From: a virus
Direction: 5' to 3' (one strand)
Length of the DNA stretch: 50,056 nucleotides
Virus record (IMG/VR): IMGVR_UViG_3300024518_004078
Location: 1-50,056 of that record
Part shown: in pieces, positions 31,231 through 39,975 of the stretch
How positions within the stretch are numbered: the stretch's first letter is position 1
Layout: each line of letters opens with the position of its first letter
Position numbers and translations under genes: made by a program
The notes under the pieces: model-generated
The model's database searches: none
What the model was told of the DNA's origin: nothing
The model's input: only the letters and a program-made list of their open reading frames with translations

Positions 31231-32043
31231 TCACCTCCGTGCCAAAAAACCATTTTCGATCATCTCTCGATAATACTCCCCGGTTACCCGTTCGAACTCA
31301 CCATACCGGATCCCGGCTGCGTCGGTTTTACGTTTTGTCAGATGCATATGGAGAAGCAACCCATTGTGTTTCAGCGGCTTTTTAATATCCCGAAGCGGAA
31401 TTTCTCCAAACTGATCAGAAGGAAAAGCCGGAGCGATAGCGATCAAATCCCTTAACGTCGCCCTAGCTGCCCATAGGCCCGCGCACAGCCGCGCCATCGA
31501 GTCGATCTGTATGTCTGGCATGTGAAAGACCTTGCGGTCCCTCCCGCGAATCGTCTGCTCGATCACTTCATGGGGTGCGAGTCCTAAACGTTTGCATCTC
31601 GCTTCTGAGTATGCATTTGGCCGGAGGTCTGCCCAAGGATAGAGCACGTTTTCTATTCCGGGGCCGTGTGGGTTGGCCTTCCCAGCGTGCCAGGCGTATT
31701 CGACGGCGTCCAGGCATTGAAAGATCGTGCCGTAGTCGGAATTGATAAACGGCACCGATAGGCCGCGCTCTTTGTGCAAGGTATCAAAACACGTACGCGC
31801 GCGATATCCGCCGGTATGATGGATCGTTATCAGGTTGAATTTTTTCAAACCTTTTTCTAAATTGCGCGGAGTGTATCTTTTTCCCTTGACAATTACAATT
31901 TTGTCTTTTCCGGTTTTTCGATCTTCGGTTTTGTGGATATATTTCGTGGTGTCGTATCCGTCGAATCCGTTTCGCGAATCCCAGCGGAGGACCGGGACGC
32001 CAATATCGAATTTTACCCCGGCTACTGTTATGCATGTTGGCAT
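31231..32043 (-). CDS. N-acetylmuramoyl-L-alanine amidase, Amidase_2 family
   Basis: 270 residues. It cleaves the amide bond between MurNAc and the stem peptide. Zinc ligands: His75 or His76 in LITIHHTGG, His234 (or His232) in LLHMHLTKRKTDAAG and Asp241. Also NSDYGTIFQCLDAVEYAWHA (101-120) of the family. No signal peptide, so it would need a hole or spanin route, or act in another way. It lies in the early minus operon, away from the transglycosylase. Confidence 0.85.
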   Translation of the reverse strand: MPTCITVAGVKFDIGVPVLRWDSRNGFDGYDTTKYIHKTEDRKTGKDKIVIVKGKRYTPRNLEKGLKKFNLITIHHTGGYRARTCFDTLHKERGLSVPFINSDYGTIFQCLDAVEYAWHAGKANPHGPGIENVLYPWADLRPNAYSEARCKRLGLAPHEVIEQTIRGRDRKVFHMPDIQIDSMARLCAGLWAARATLRDLIAIAPAFPSDQFGEIPLRDIKKPLKHNGLLLHMHLTKRKTDAAGIRYGEFERVTGEYYREMIENGFLARR

Positions 32044-32044
32044 T

Positions 32045-32437
32045 TCAGAAAACCTCCGATTTTAAGTTTTCAATTTCTTTCTGACAATAATGGACTGCCT
32101 TTTCCAGATCTTCAATCCGTTTTTCGGGATCTTTTTTTCTGATAATATACTTGACAGCGTTTCCTTCGTAAAAATTGAGATCGCACGCGTCAACTACGTG
32201 CCAGGGTTGGATCTTCAATTTTTTGTAGTGCTCTCCTCCTACTTGGCGATCAGTGGTGGGAGACACTTCGCCGCGCTCAATCGGCACCCGTGGCGCTTGC
32301 CACTTTGTTTTGTATAGACCAAACACGCATTCTTTCGGTTTAAATATTTCATCAGCTATCAGCGTGCAATTGCGGAGACAGCCCACACACTCCCATTCTG
32401 ACCGCTGTTTTTTCTCGTTCTGTTTTTTTTCCTTCAT
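32045..32437 (-). CDS. DUF3310 protein (T7 gp1.7-like)
   Basis: 130 residues. An N-terminal basic region with a Cys cluster (about 18-40) precedes the DUF3310 unit (about 62-128): VGGEHYKKLKIQPWHVVDAC, YEGNAVKYIIRKKD and EDLEKAVHYCQKEI. The T7 member gp1.7 is a nucleotide kinase (established). The rest of the family is poorly known. ATGA overlap with the helicase gene supports a role in nucleotide supply or replication. Confidence 0.8.
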   Translation of the reverse strand: MKEKKQNEKKQRSEWECVGCLRNCTLIADEIFKPKECVFGLYKTKWQAPRVPIERGEVSPTTDRQVGGEHYKKLKIQPWHVVDACDLNFYEGNAVKYIIRKKDPEKRIEDLEKAVHYCQKEIENLKSEVF

Positions 32438-33918
32438 ACTCGCCCCTTTAATTTCTCCGCCTGGAAATGTGCCCAGCCGGGTTTGTATTTTTTAACTCTC
32501 GCAATTTCGTACAGTAACGGAACGTTTACCATAGATTGGTTCTTATTCAGCTGATGATAGATCCAGACCGGCTTCCTGCCAAGCTCTAAAGCGATCGCGG
32601 CCATTTCTTCGATTGCGGAGTCGTCGATCGCGCGGTTGATCCGGTCGATCATCTCGCGGCGTTCTTCAATCGGGCGTTCGGCCATCTTGACGGGTCCGGT
32701 CACTTCGATCAGTCGCCCGTCTACTTCTTTTAATCCGGCTCTAGGTTTTGCCGGTTTTTCCTCTTGACAATTCGGGCATTTTGTGCCTTCGAAATACATG
32801 AAACAGGCCGGGCAGAGATGCAACGCGGCCGGGGCGACACCTTTCGGTTTTTTCGTCTTTAGCGTTCCGTGAAATTTCCATTCGTAATCCGCGAGCGGGT
32901 GCCCATGCTGGCGGAGGTTATTAACGTGGTCCAATATAACGCAATCCTGTTTTCCGGGCCAAGGGCGCAACCCACGGCCGACCATCTGCGAAAACAACGC
33001 CCTAGATAAAGTGGGGCGAAGCATGACGATGCAGGACACTCTCGGCACGTCTAGGCCATATGTGATCAAATCGCAGCTGGTTAACCCGTGGATCTTTCCA
33101 TCCCGGAGCGCGTCGATCAGTATCGTGCGTTTTTTATAGCTCATTTTGCCGTCGATATTTTCGAACAAATATCCGGCGTCATTGTATTTCTGCGCGGTAA
33201 GAGTCGCCATTTTGACAGACGAGCAGTAGACCAAACACGGCTTTTCGTGCGCGTGCTCGCGGTAGTGCTCAATCGTCTTGCCGAAAATTTGCCGTTCTTC
33301 CAGGAGCGCCTGCAGTTCATCGGCTTTGTATTCAGTTCCGCGCCGGGCCAGCGATTCGATACCTTCGATCGGTGGGCAGAAATATTTTACACCGGTTAAA
33401 AAGTCTTGCGAGATCAGCTCTGCAATGGTGGGCCCCTTGACGAGTATTTCGTAAACTTCCGACAGCCCGCGTCCGTCTAATCGTTCGGGGGTGGCGGTTA
33501 CTCCCAGAATTTTCGCATTTGGATATCGCGCGGCGATCTCTTTCTGGCGCTCCAGATATAAATGAACCTCGTCGAAAATTATAAAATTAGGCGGCGATTT
33601 AATTTTGTCGTACCGTCTCACGAGCGTATCTTTTGAGACGACGTGAACTTTATACAGTTTCGACTCGGACGATCCTGGCGCGATCCGGCCGTGGGGGATC
33701 CCAAGCTCTTTTAGTTGGTTACTGGTCTGCTTTAATAGTTCGTTTCTCGATACGATTATCCAAACGGAGTTACCACGCAAAACAGCCGCCTTGGTCATCT
33801 CCGTAAATAACCGGGTTTTTCCGGATCCGGTGGGCGCGGTCGCGCATACGGCTCGGAAGTTCCGGAACGCTTCCCGCACTTCCTGAAATAATTTGGTTTG
33901 GTAGGGGCGGAGGGGCAT
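32434..33918 (-). CDS. SF2 DNA/RNA helicase (DEAD/ResIII type) with zinc ribbon
   Basis: 494 residues. Motifs: Q-type start LRPYQ, Walker A APTGSGKT (about 27-34), DEVH (about 115, FDEVHLYL), TAT (about 140, GVTATPERLDG), and motif VI QMVGRGLRP (about 320). A zinc ribbon near 360-380 (CPACFMYFEGTKCPNC) and a helical C-terminus follow. It probably unwinds branched DNA in replication-recombination, like UvsW-type proteins. Start 33918 (MPLRPYQ) puts the Q-motif at the N-terminus. An in-frame start at 33960 lies inside the ligase gene. Confidence 0.88.
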   Translation of the reverse strand: MPLRPYQTKLFQEVREAFRNFRAVCATAPTGSGKTRLFTEMTKAAVLRGNSVWIIVSRNELLKQTSNQLKELGIPHGRIAPGSSESKLYKVHVVSKDTLVRRYDKIKSPPNFIIFDEVHLYLERQKEIAARYPNAKILGVTATPERLDGRGLSEVYEILVKGPTIAELISQDFLTGVKYFCPPIEGIESLARRGTEYKADELQALLEERQIFGKTIEHYREHAHEKPCLVYCSSVKMATLTAQKYNDAGYLFENIDGKMSYKKRTILIDALRDGKIHGLTSCDLITYGLDVPRVSCIVMLRPTLSRALFSQMVGRGLRPWPGKQDCVILDHVNNLRQHGHPLADYEWKFHGTLKTKKPKGVAPAALHLCPACFMYFEGTKCPNCQEEKPAKPRAGLKEVDGRLIEVTGPVKMAERPIEERREMIDRINRAIDDSAIEEMAAIALELGRKPVWIYHQLNKNQSMVNVPLLYEIARVKKYKPGWAHFQAEKLKGRV

Positions 33919-33919
33919 T

Positions 33920-34846
33920 TTATTCCACGGACGCCAGAAATTGACGACAGAATGCGGCAACCTTCCCGTTGAATATTTTGGTTACTTGTTTCCGTTCGTC
34001 TTTCAGGAGACAGTCGAAAATATCGGGTTCATCTTCTCGCGCGTCCGTAAAAATATCTTGATTGTAGGCACCTAGGAATTTACCGAAATCTTTCAATTCC
34101 CAAGGTTGTTTCCCAAATAAATTATCATATCGGGTTTGCGTTATATATTCTTCCAGCCGTGTCAGGATCTCCCCCTGTTCCCCGGAGAGTTCAACCGTTT
34201 TTTTCGGTTTCTTCACCCGTTCGGAGAAGCTGGCATTTTTGTTTTTGATAATCAAACGCTTCCCGCCGTTGTTAAACCGCGTGATATTGGGTTTTAAAAC
34301 TACGCCTTCCATTTGGTTGGGGCCGGAGGCATCTAGAAAAACACACGATTTATGATCGTTGGGGTGTTTCATGCCTTCCTCCAATGTTGCGCCGCCAAAA
34401 CCGGGCGGTGTTGCAAATCCTGGAATTTGGGACAGGAATTCTTGTGGCAAATATCTTTCACTATCGTCCCATATCAATACTACATCAAAGAGGGCAAAGT
34501 TTTTATCTGGGCCATAATCTACCCGCTTCTGAATTCCGGGGCCGTACAATTCCCCGTAAAAAATAACATAGTCACAATCAGAATCGGCGATCAGTTGGGC
34601 AGATTCGGCGATCGCGGGCTCACTATACCTATCAATTACCTCTTGACAATTGTAAAAAGTTCCATCCACAAACTGATTTCGAGACGCTACTTTGACCTCT
34701 TTCCCATCGCTGTAAAACGCGAAGTTTGCACCATCGATCTTTTCGGTGATAAACCATCTTTCGTTTTCTGGAACCGAGTTTTTGATTTGCGTTATGAATT
34801 TGCTATTATAGGCGTTTGTGATGCTGTTATATTTTTTAAACTTCAT
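33920..34846 (-). CDS. RNA ligase 2-type (Rnl2) ATP-dependent RNA ligase
   Basis: 308 residues (T4 Rnl2 334). Strong agreement with T4 Rnl2: N-terminus MKFKKYNSITNAYNSKF, motif I EKIDGAN with the adenylated Lys36, YGPGIQKRVDYG (about 107-118), motif IV MEGVVLKP and motif V LIIKNKN, then the C-terminal domain. It seals nicked double-stranded RNA ends. GGGGGAG precedes ATG 34846. No polynucleotide kinase/phosphatase partner is seen in the window. Confidence 0.9.
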   Translation of the reverse strand: MKFKKYNSITNAYNSKFITQIKNSVPENERWFITEKIDGANFAFYSDGKEVKVASRNQFVDGTFYNCQEVIDRYSEPAIAESAQLIADSDCDYVIFYGELYGPGIQKRVDYGPDKNFALFDVVLIWDDSERYLPQEFLSQIPGFATPPGFGGATLEEGMKHPNDHKSCVFLDASGPNQMEGVVLKPNITRFNNGGKRLIIKNKNASFSERVKKPKKTVELSGEQGEILTRLEEYITQTRYDNLFGKQPWELKDFGKFLGAYNQDIFTDAREDEPDIFDCLLKDERKQVTKIFNGKVAAFCRQFLASVE

Positions 34847-35072
34847 TCTCCCCCTCTTTCTGATCCGTTTCGTCCGACTCCACATAGCCAATTTTAACCA
34901 TCAAGATAGTTAGGATTGTTTTGATGGCTATCAGGTTGGCAGAAAGAACCACCCCATCATCCACCTCTCGCCCTGGGCGTGAATCCTGGATCATGGCTAC
35001 TGCCTCGTTCACTAAGTCAACAATTTTTTTCGCGGCAATTTTCTCCAAATCAAAATTCTCGTGTTCATTCAT
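34836..35072 (-). CDS. Hypothetical helical protein
   Basis: 78 residues, helical with a moderately hydrophobic middle (LIAIKTILTILMVKIGYV, about 47-64) that could be a membrane helix or a hydrophobic core. Acidic C-terminus. It overlaps the ligase start by 11 bases and the ATPase gene by 8 bases. Function unknown. Confidence 0.55.
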   Translation of the reverse strand: MNEHENFDLEKIAAKKIVDLVNEAVAMIQDSRPGREVDDGVVLSANLIAIKTILTILMVKIGYVESDETDQKEGENEV

Positions 35073-36774
35073 AATCTTCCCTTTCGTTTAATACGCCCCC
35101 GATCACAGTACATGCAGCCGTGCGGCCCGCAATCAGACAGCGTTTGTTTTTTTCGACCAAGTCCGGGTGCCGATGTAATTGATGATGGTATCCGGATGTT
35201 CTCTCGATTATCGATTTGATTTTATGGTGATTATTCGCAATCACTAGATCGCCGTCTTTTGTCACTCCAACGCCGTACTGCCCGGCTAAATTTCTCAGAT
35301 ACGTTTTCCCGTCTTGATGCAATCCATTATCATTCAAAATCCCGGTGGCTACTGACGTTAAAATCTGAGCGATCGATAGTTGACACCGAATGATATCCAT
35401 CCCACCCGTGGGAATTTCGCATCGTACCGACTCGGACAATAACCGATCGATAATGTCGATTGTCTCGTCTCGGCCCGCGTCTAACGGTTTCATTTCGTAC
35501 ATCATTTTAACGGCCAGTGTGGCGGCCTCATCTCGGGGTGTCTCATCTCGCCAGACGATGTAGTACGCGGATAGTAACAGAGCCTCCGCATACGAAAACC
35601 GGTTATCTTTGCCAGTCTCTCCTCTGATATACGGCTCTAGGTATTCGGCATACTCCAAAATTTCAGGAAGTTTTCGCCACGTAAGCGCGCGAATCCCAGC
35701 ACAGTTTTCAGGGGTTGTCAACCTGGAAATCGTACTGGATAACTCTTTCCAGTTGTTTAGCTGGTCTCCCGTGGGCTTTCTCATCTCAATACGAAAAATT
35801 CTGTTTTCATCGGCGATGTTTCCGACCGTTGGATCGATCGCCACGAATAAAAACATATTCGACATGCGAAAAATCTGCGCCCGCCCCTCGATCGTCCCTT
35901 TGGCAATGATCGGCGCGTCGTCACTGGTGGACATTCTCATCAATGAGAACAGATCTTCAGTGGTCTGTTTTTTCTTGGCAGTGTCTTTTTCTGACTCCTC
36001 GATAATTACAGCACAACTGTCATTTGCAACCGATTGCCGGATTGCCGCTTCCGTAGTTCCGCCGGAAAACGTTTCGGGCTGTGCGATTTTTCTAACTATA
36101 TAGTTGACAATTGTAGATTTCCCTGATTTAGACGGCCCGGTTATCAACCCACACGGCCGCCAGGAGAGCGCCCCGGCGAAGGGAGCCAACGCAGTCCACC
36201 CCAAAACGCGGGATTTATCCGCGCCGCTCGCGAAAGAGAGTTTCCCAACCGTGTCGGCAATCTCGGCCCGGATATCCGGGCTTGCATCCGCGCTTGACAG
36301 ACCGATATCTTTTTGAGTCTTTCGGAGGTATAGCCGTTTTTCAGAGTATTCACCAATCGTTTTGCGTCCGTCGTGATAACAGATCCGGCCGTCGTTCTCG
36401 CGCCAACCTCCCCGCCCACGTATCAGCATCGGGTCGAAATCGGTATTTAAAGACGTCTCGATCAGGAAGCTGATCGCGTTATCCCATTTTGTAGTGCCAT
36501 CGATCGCGAAGTTTTGATCCCACCATTGAACAATCGCCAATGTCAAGAGAAAGTTTTTGCCAAATTTTTTCGGCAACTCAGACTGTAGACGATCGTGAAC
36601 GCCGACAAAATACGCGCGCCCGTCATCTCCCAAACCTAAAATCCGAAAGGGGAATTTTTTGGGCGGAGGGGGCGGTGGGGATTTTTTCTTTTTTTTGCGC
36701 GGTTTCGCGGGTTTGTCTTCCCAACACTCAGGCTCTTTTATCGGGGGTGCCGGTTTTTGGAAGGGGTCGATCAT
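35065..36774 (-). CDS. Primase-helicase-like replication ATPase
   Basis: 569 residues. A basic, Pro-rich N-terminus (KKKKSPPPPPP, about 27-38) is followed by an alpha/beta region and an ATPase: ALSWRPCGLITGPSKSGKST (202-221, Walker A 213-221), STEAAIRQ-like GTTEAAIRQ (239-247) and Walker B AVIIEESE (255-262). This layout is typical of phage proteins often annotated as DNA primase/helicase, with a SF3-like core. No Toprim or PrimPol motif is seen, so priming is not proved. It is the probable replicative motor. Confidence 0.72.
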   Translation of the reverse strand: MIDPFQKPAPPIKEPECWEDKPAKPRKKKKKSPPPPPPKKFPFRILGLGDDGRAYFVGVHDRLQSELPKKFGKNFLLTLAIVQWWDQNFAIDGTTKWDNAISFLIETSLNTDFDPMLIRGRGGWRENDGRICYHDGRKTIGEYSEKRLYLRKTQKDIGLSSADASPDIRAEIADTVGKLSFASGADKSRVLGWTALAPFAGALSWRPCGLITGPSKSGKSTIVNYIVRKIAQPETFSGGTTEAAIRQSVANDSCAVIIEESEKDTAKKKQTTEDLFSLMRMSTSDDAPIIAKGTIEGRAQIFRMSNMFLFVAIDPTVGNIADENRIFRIEMRKPTGDQLNNWKELSSTISRLTTPENCAGIRALTWRKLPEILEYAEYLEPYIRGETGKDNRFSYAEALLLSAYYIVWRDETPRDEAATLAVKMMYEMKPLDAGRDETIDIIDRLLSESVRCEIPTGGMDIIRCQLSIAQILTSVATGILNDNGLHQDGKTYLRNLAGQYGVGVTKDGDLVIANNHHKIKSIIERTSGYHHQLHRHPDLVEKNKRCLIAGRTAACTVIGGVLNEREDYE

Positions 36775-36775
36775 T

Positions 36776-37069
36776 TTACATCCAGTGTTGAGCGATCCAG
36801 CCAGTGAGCAGGGCGAACAGGGGCGCGAGATATGCCCCGGTTAGTAACCGTTTGGCGACCGTCCAGTCATCGGTTTTTTCGCCTAAATACACTTTCCCGG
36901 TCGCGAATGTTATCAACAAATCTAGTCCGATAGCATGAGCAAGCGACAGGGGTGGAAGTCCCAGCGGACATACAAACCACGCCCAGAGATGGCAGATCAC
37001 ATAACCGGCCAGTAATGCCGATGTGATAATCATAAAAACGGCCGCAATATAGACTGCTACTTTTTCCAT
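36776..37069 (-). CDS. Integral membrane protein, three or so helices
   Basis: 97 residues. Hydrophobic segments at about 6-27, 45-58 and 73-93 suggest two to three transmembrane helices. Small multi-helix size would also fit a holin, and the amidase lies about 5 kb downstream in the same operon. TAATG overlap with the gene before. Confidence 0.6.
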   Translation of the reverse strand: MEKVAVYIAAVFMIITSALLAGYVICHLWAWFVCPLGLPPLSLAHAIGLDLLITFATGKVYLGEKTDDWTVAKRLLTGAYLAPLFALLTGWIAQHWM

Positions 37070-37293
37070 TATTTTTCCCCTCTTTCATCATTTATAAAAA
37101 CCAACCGAGCGATCCGGCACTCTCCAAATTTGCCGTTTAATTTATCGATTTGATCCGCGCACTCCCGAAAACTCGCCCTCTGTACATACTGTTCCAAAAC
37201 GATCGGGCCGTCCGGATCCGTAAACTCCCCGTCGCAATTCCGACCGGGTTGATCGTTTTCGGCTACTATGACGTATATCTCGGGATCGGTCAT
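37069..37293 (-). CDS. Hypothetical protein
   Basis: 74 residues, soluble, acidic with two Cys. ATGA overlap with the gene before it, TAATG with the one after. No recognised domain. Confidence 0.55.
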   Translation of the reverse strand: MTDPEIYVIVAENDQPGRNCDGEFTDPDGPIVLEQYVQRASFRECADQIDKLNGKFGECRIARLVFINDERGEK

Positions 37294-37622
37294 TCCGCAC
37301 CCTCCAAACGTTCGCGCGCAAAATTACCCAACTCCAAAAGTTCCAGTTTAGATTGGATAAATTCGGCCGGAGCCGTAAACCCCAAACCCATAGGCGTCGG
37401 GGTGCCGTGGCAAATTAGTCCTACTTTCGGCCATTCTTTCATCTTTGCCAAGCCCAGGGCGGCACAATGAAAACTACAATACCCCGGACGGACAGGGCAC
37501 AGGAGAGGTGTAGATTTCAACGGTGTCACGTCGGTAACTCTGCAAATCTCGTTATCGGAATTTATCGCCAACATCTGATAACGCTTCTCCGGAGCGGTCC
37601 ATGGTTTATTATCATCGGACAT
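37290..37622 (-). CDS. Hypothetical protein with Cys cluster
   Basis: 110 residues. The central CPVRPGYCSFHCAALGLAKM has a CxnCxxxC pattern that could bind a metal. C-terminal helix. Overlaps the RecT stop by one base. Function unknown. The same operon holds recombination genes. Confidence 0.55.
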   Translation of the reverse strand: MSDDNKPWTAPEKRYQMLAINSDNEICRVTDVTPLKSTPLLCPVRPGYCSFHCAALGLAKMKEWPKVGLICHGTPTPMGLGFTAPAEFIQSKLELLELGNFARERLEGAE

Positions 37623-38521
37623 TAAAACGTGTCTCCCTTTTTCGCCCCGTCCCTTTTCGCCCCGTCCGCCGTTTTAGCATCCGTTCCCCCTGCTGGTTGA
37701 TCGGTCGGTTTATCCGCAGCCGGTTCAACCCGTTCAACCGTCGCGGCGATCTCCCCGGCTAAATCTTCCGGCGAACTGCCGGGTCCGCGATCGGCGGCCG
37801 CTTTCTCTTCACGAATGGCCGCCTCTTTCTTGTCATCTTCGACCACGGCTTTTACTACGGTTTTGATATACATATTTCTTAATAGAGCTTTGATAACTGT
37901 TTTAATTGCCATGCCGTCAAACGACTTGCCCCAGGCGGAATCGGGTTTCATACTCCGACCGTAGATTTTGGCATGATCCCAAACTTGTTGGGCCGACATA
38001 TATTTTACATTCGTTCGTCCGTTTGTCATCAGGATCGCGGCGTAGTATCCAAGGGCAGGCCCGCGATCGGTCAGGGCAATGTCGTGGTGATAAATATCTC
38101 CGGTCACGGCTTTAGATATTCTAAATGTATCGTTCGTATAAACCGCGTCCGCCGTCATGGTTTCGACCTCTGGAGACTCCAGCGCCAACGCGATCAGGCC
38201 GTTTTTCATTAGCTGAAAATTCGCCTGATATTTACCGGTCTTATCCTTGTACGCGATGATCGTACCTTGCGCAAATTGAGGGTTTAAACTGATCCCCGTG
38301 CTCGCGGCGCGTTGTAGCGCGTTAAACAAGGAGATCTCCCCGTCTTTCGAATTTAAGCACGCCTGCAGATTTTTGTCTTGACAAATCAAAAAGTGCGCAC
38401 CGTTCATGAACTCTTGCTCTTTGCTGGTATCTCCTAGCAGCTTTTTTAGCCCGTTGATTTTGCCTTTTAGGTAATCCCCTACAATCGCACGTTCGGATTT
38501 TTGTATTTCTTTATTTGCCAT
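37622..38521 (-). CDS. RecT single-strand annealing protein
   Basis: 299 residues (E. coli RecT 269). Core about 20-215: LKKLLGDTSKEQEFMNGAHF, LFNALQRAASTGISLNPQFAQGTIIAYKDKTGKYQANFQLMKNG-type region with the typical G-I/L-x-L-NP, and VWDHAKIYG. The C-terminal tail is Ala/Asp/Lys-rich and disordered. It anneals DNA strands made by the exonuclease upstream. GGGATCAAAG before the start. Confidence 0.92.
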   Translation of the reverse strand: MANKEIQKSERAIVGDYLKGKINGLKKLLGDTSKEQEFMNGAHFLICQDKNLQACLNSKDGEISLFNALQRAASTGISLNPQFAQGTIIAYKDKTGKYQANFQLMKNGLIALALESPEVETMTADAVYTNDTFRISKAVTGDIYHHDIALTDRGPALGYYAAILMTNGRTNVKYMSAQQVWDHAKIYGRSMKPDSAWGKSFDGMAIKTVIKALLRNMYIKTVVKAVVEDDKKEAAIREEKAAADRGPGSSPEDLAGEIAATVERVEPAADKPTDQPAGGTDAKTADGAKRDGAKKGDTF

Positions 38522-38564
38522 CTTTGATCCCTTTCGTGTGTGGCGCGGTTATCGCGGCCAGTTC

Positions 38565-39518
38565 CTAACGGTACGTTTTACCATTATAAGAAGCAAGCTT
38601 TTTTCCGGTTGAATCGCGCAAAATCCACTTTTCGACGGACTCGTCGTCTATCGGTTTTTCCGCTTGACTTCCCATATATTTTAGTATTTCGGTTTTTAAC
38701 GCGGTCTTTCTTTTGTTGGCCTCTGAAATTTCTTTTCCAATGGCTTGGTATTCTCTTGCCAGCGATTCGATCCGCTCGTCTGCTAAGATGGTTCCCTTGG
38801 GGGCGGTGAAAAGCGCGCGCACGTCTGAATAGTCGACCGCCTCCGGAGGTACGCGCGGAATTACATATGTCTCCCAAAAGTCGACTTCGGCGGCTATTAT
38901 TTTTTTTTGAACTTCCGGGTTGGCTTGGATCCGGTATTCGTGGAAATATCCGAGATCCGCCAGGGTCGAAACCCATTGTTCCCAGTCGATGTTTTCGTTT
39001 TCCAGTTGGGCGATCTCGTCTTGACGGCGTGGGAAAACTAACACGGTAACAAACGCGCGAGGTAACCGAGCCACGGCCATATTGTGCTGAACTTGACATT
39101 GGTATTCAGTCGGTATTTTATCAGTGCCAGGCTCGCCCCATTTGTTGCTGAACGTAATCGCGTTTGTTGTTTTGCCTTCGAAAAGTTCCCGGTGTGTGAT
39201 CTGCCCATCGATATGGCATGTCAAAAAATCGTAATCAGGATGCACAAAAGCTTTCTCCTGATTGAATATCAGATATTTCCCGCCATCCTCCGCGCTCTCG
39301 GTTTCTAAAAACTCAATGATCGGCCCCTCCGCCGCGTTCCCTAATTCCGTAGCCGCGTTCCCTTCGAATATTTCGCGTTTGTATCCGTTCGCCTCACAAA
39401 AACCCGGCTCCAACTCCTCCACAATATCCATCCAGACAGACACCGGAGTTTTGAACGCATTAAGGCCGAGTATCGCGGACGCTCTCGATCCTGATATTTT
39501 GCTTGGTAGGGATCCCAT
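38565..39518 (-). CDS. YqaJ-type phage exonuclease (RecE/lambda Exo role)
   Basis: 317 residues. YqaJ viral recombinase domain (about 8-180): SGSRASAILGLNAFKTP start, AAEGPIIEFLE, HPDYDFLTCHIDGQI with catalytic Asp, and ELFEGKTT with the E-x-K pair of PD-(D/E)XK nucleases. The C-terminal part is helical. It degrades one strand of a duplex to make tails for RecT, with which it forms a standard recombination pair. Separated by 43 bases from recT. Confidence 0.88.
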   Translation of the reverse strand: MGSLPSKISGSRASAILGLNAFKTPVSVWMDIVEELEPGFCEANGYKREIFEGNAATELGNAAEGPIIEFLETESAEDGGKYLIFNQEKAFVHPDYDFLTCHIDGQITHRELFEGKTTNAITFSNKWGEPGTDKIPTEYQCQVQHNMAVARLPRAFVTVLVFPRRQDEIAQLENENIDWEQWVSTLADLGYFHEYRIQANPEVQKKIIAAEVDFWETYVIPRVPPEAVDYSDVRALFTAPKGTILADERIESLAREYQAIGKEISEANKRKTALKTEILKYMGSQAEKPIDDESVEKWILRDSTGKKLASYNGKTYR

Positions 39519-39805
39519 TATTTGTCGTCCCGCGTTTTAACCGTTGCCAAGAGCGCGCGGGCGGCGTCCAGGTTGAAACGCGCTCGGACTTCTGTTTTTG
39601 CCGCTCTTTCCCATTTTTCTAAGCAATCACCTTCTAAGTGTTCCGCCGCTTCTATCTCAGTATCAAAATAATATACACCCTCGCTGATCCGTTGACGTCG
39701 CCGTCCATTGATCCATACACTGGCCTTAGTAGAGCGTTCAACCTGTATTTTTTCTATTCCACAACGTTGCCATCTCCATGACGTTAATTCATAAACCGTT
39801 TTCAT
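39518..39805 (-). CDS. Hypothetical protein
   Basis: 95 residues, basic N-terminal beta part (WRWQRCGIEKIQVERS) and helical C-terminus with AEHLEGDCLEKW. No family. It abuts the exonuclease gene (one-base overlap) and its ATG overlaps the stop of the small zinc gene upstream (ATGA). Confidence 0.55.
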   Translation of the reverse strand: MKTVYELTSWRWQRCGIEKIQVERSTKASVWINGRRRQRISEGVYYFDTEIEAAEHLEGDCLEKWERAAKTEVRARFNLDAARALLATVKTRDDK

Positions 39806-39975
39806 AATTCACCATCCTCTTTCTCCGGCGCCCCACAATACAAACAATAGGCCCAGACGCCAAAACCGGGGTCGTCCTCCGATTCTTCAAAATGGGCCGT
39901 GTGTTCCAAATCCTCCGACCCGTAGACCGGGAAAATACATTTTCCTTTTTCGTCGGTGCAGTCTTTACAGATCAT
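39802..39975 (-). CDS. Small zinc-ribbon protein
   Basis: 57 residues with MICKDC at the N-terminus and AYCLYCGAP near the C-terminus: two CxxC pairs 38 residues apart, a zinc-ribbon. The stop overlaps the next ATG (ATGA), and the start lies 11 bases inside the methyltransferase gene. Coding is supported by coupling and by the Cys pattern. Confidence 0.6.
   Translation of the reverse strand: MICKDCTDEKGKCIFPVYGSEDLEHTAHFEESEDDPGFGVWAYCLYCGAPEKEDGEL

Noticed and set aside
33088-33399. Plus-strand open frame opposite the helicase gene
   Set aside because: The minus frame carries clear SF2 motifs, and the plus frame has no Shine-Dalgarno or domain.
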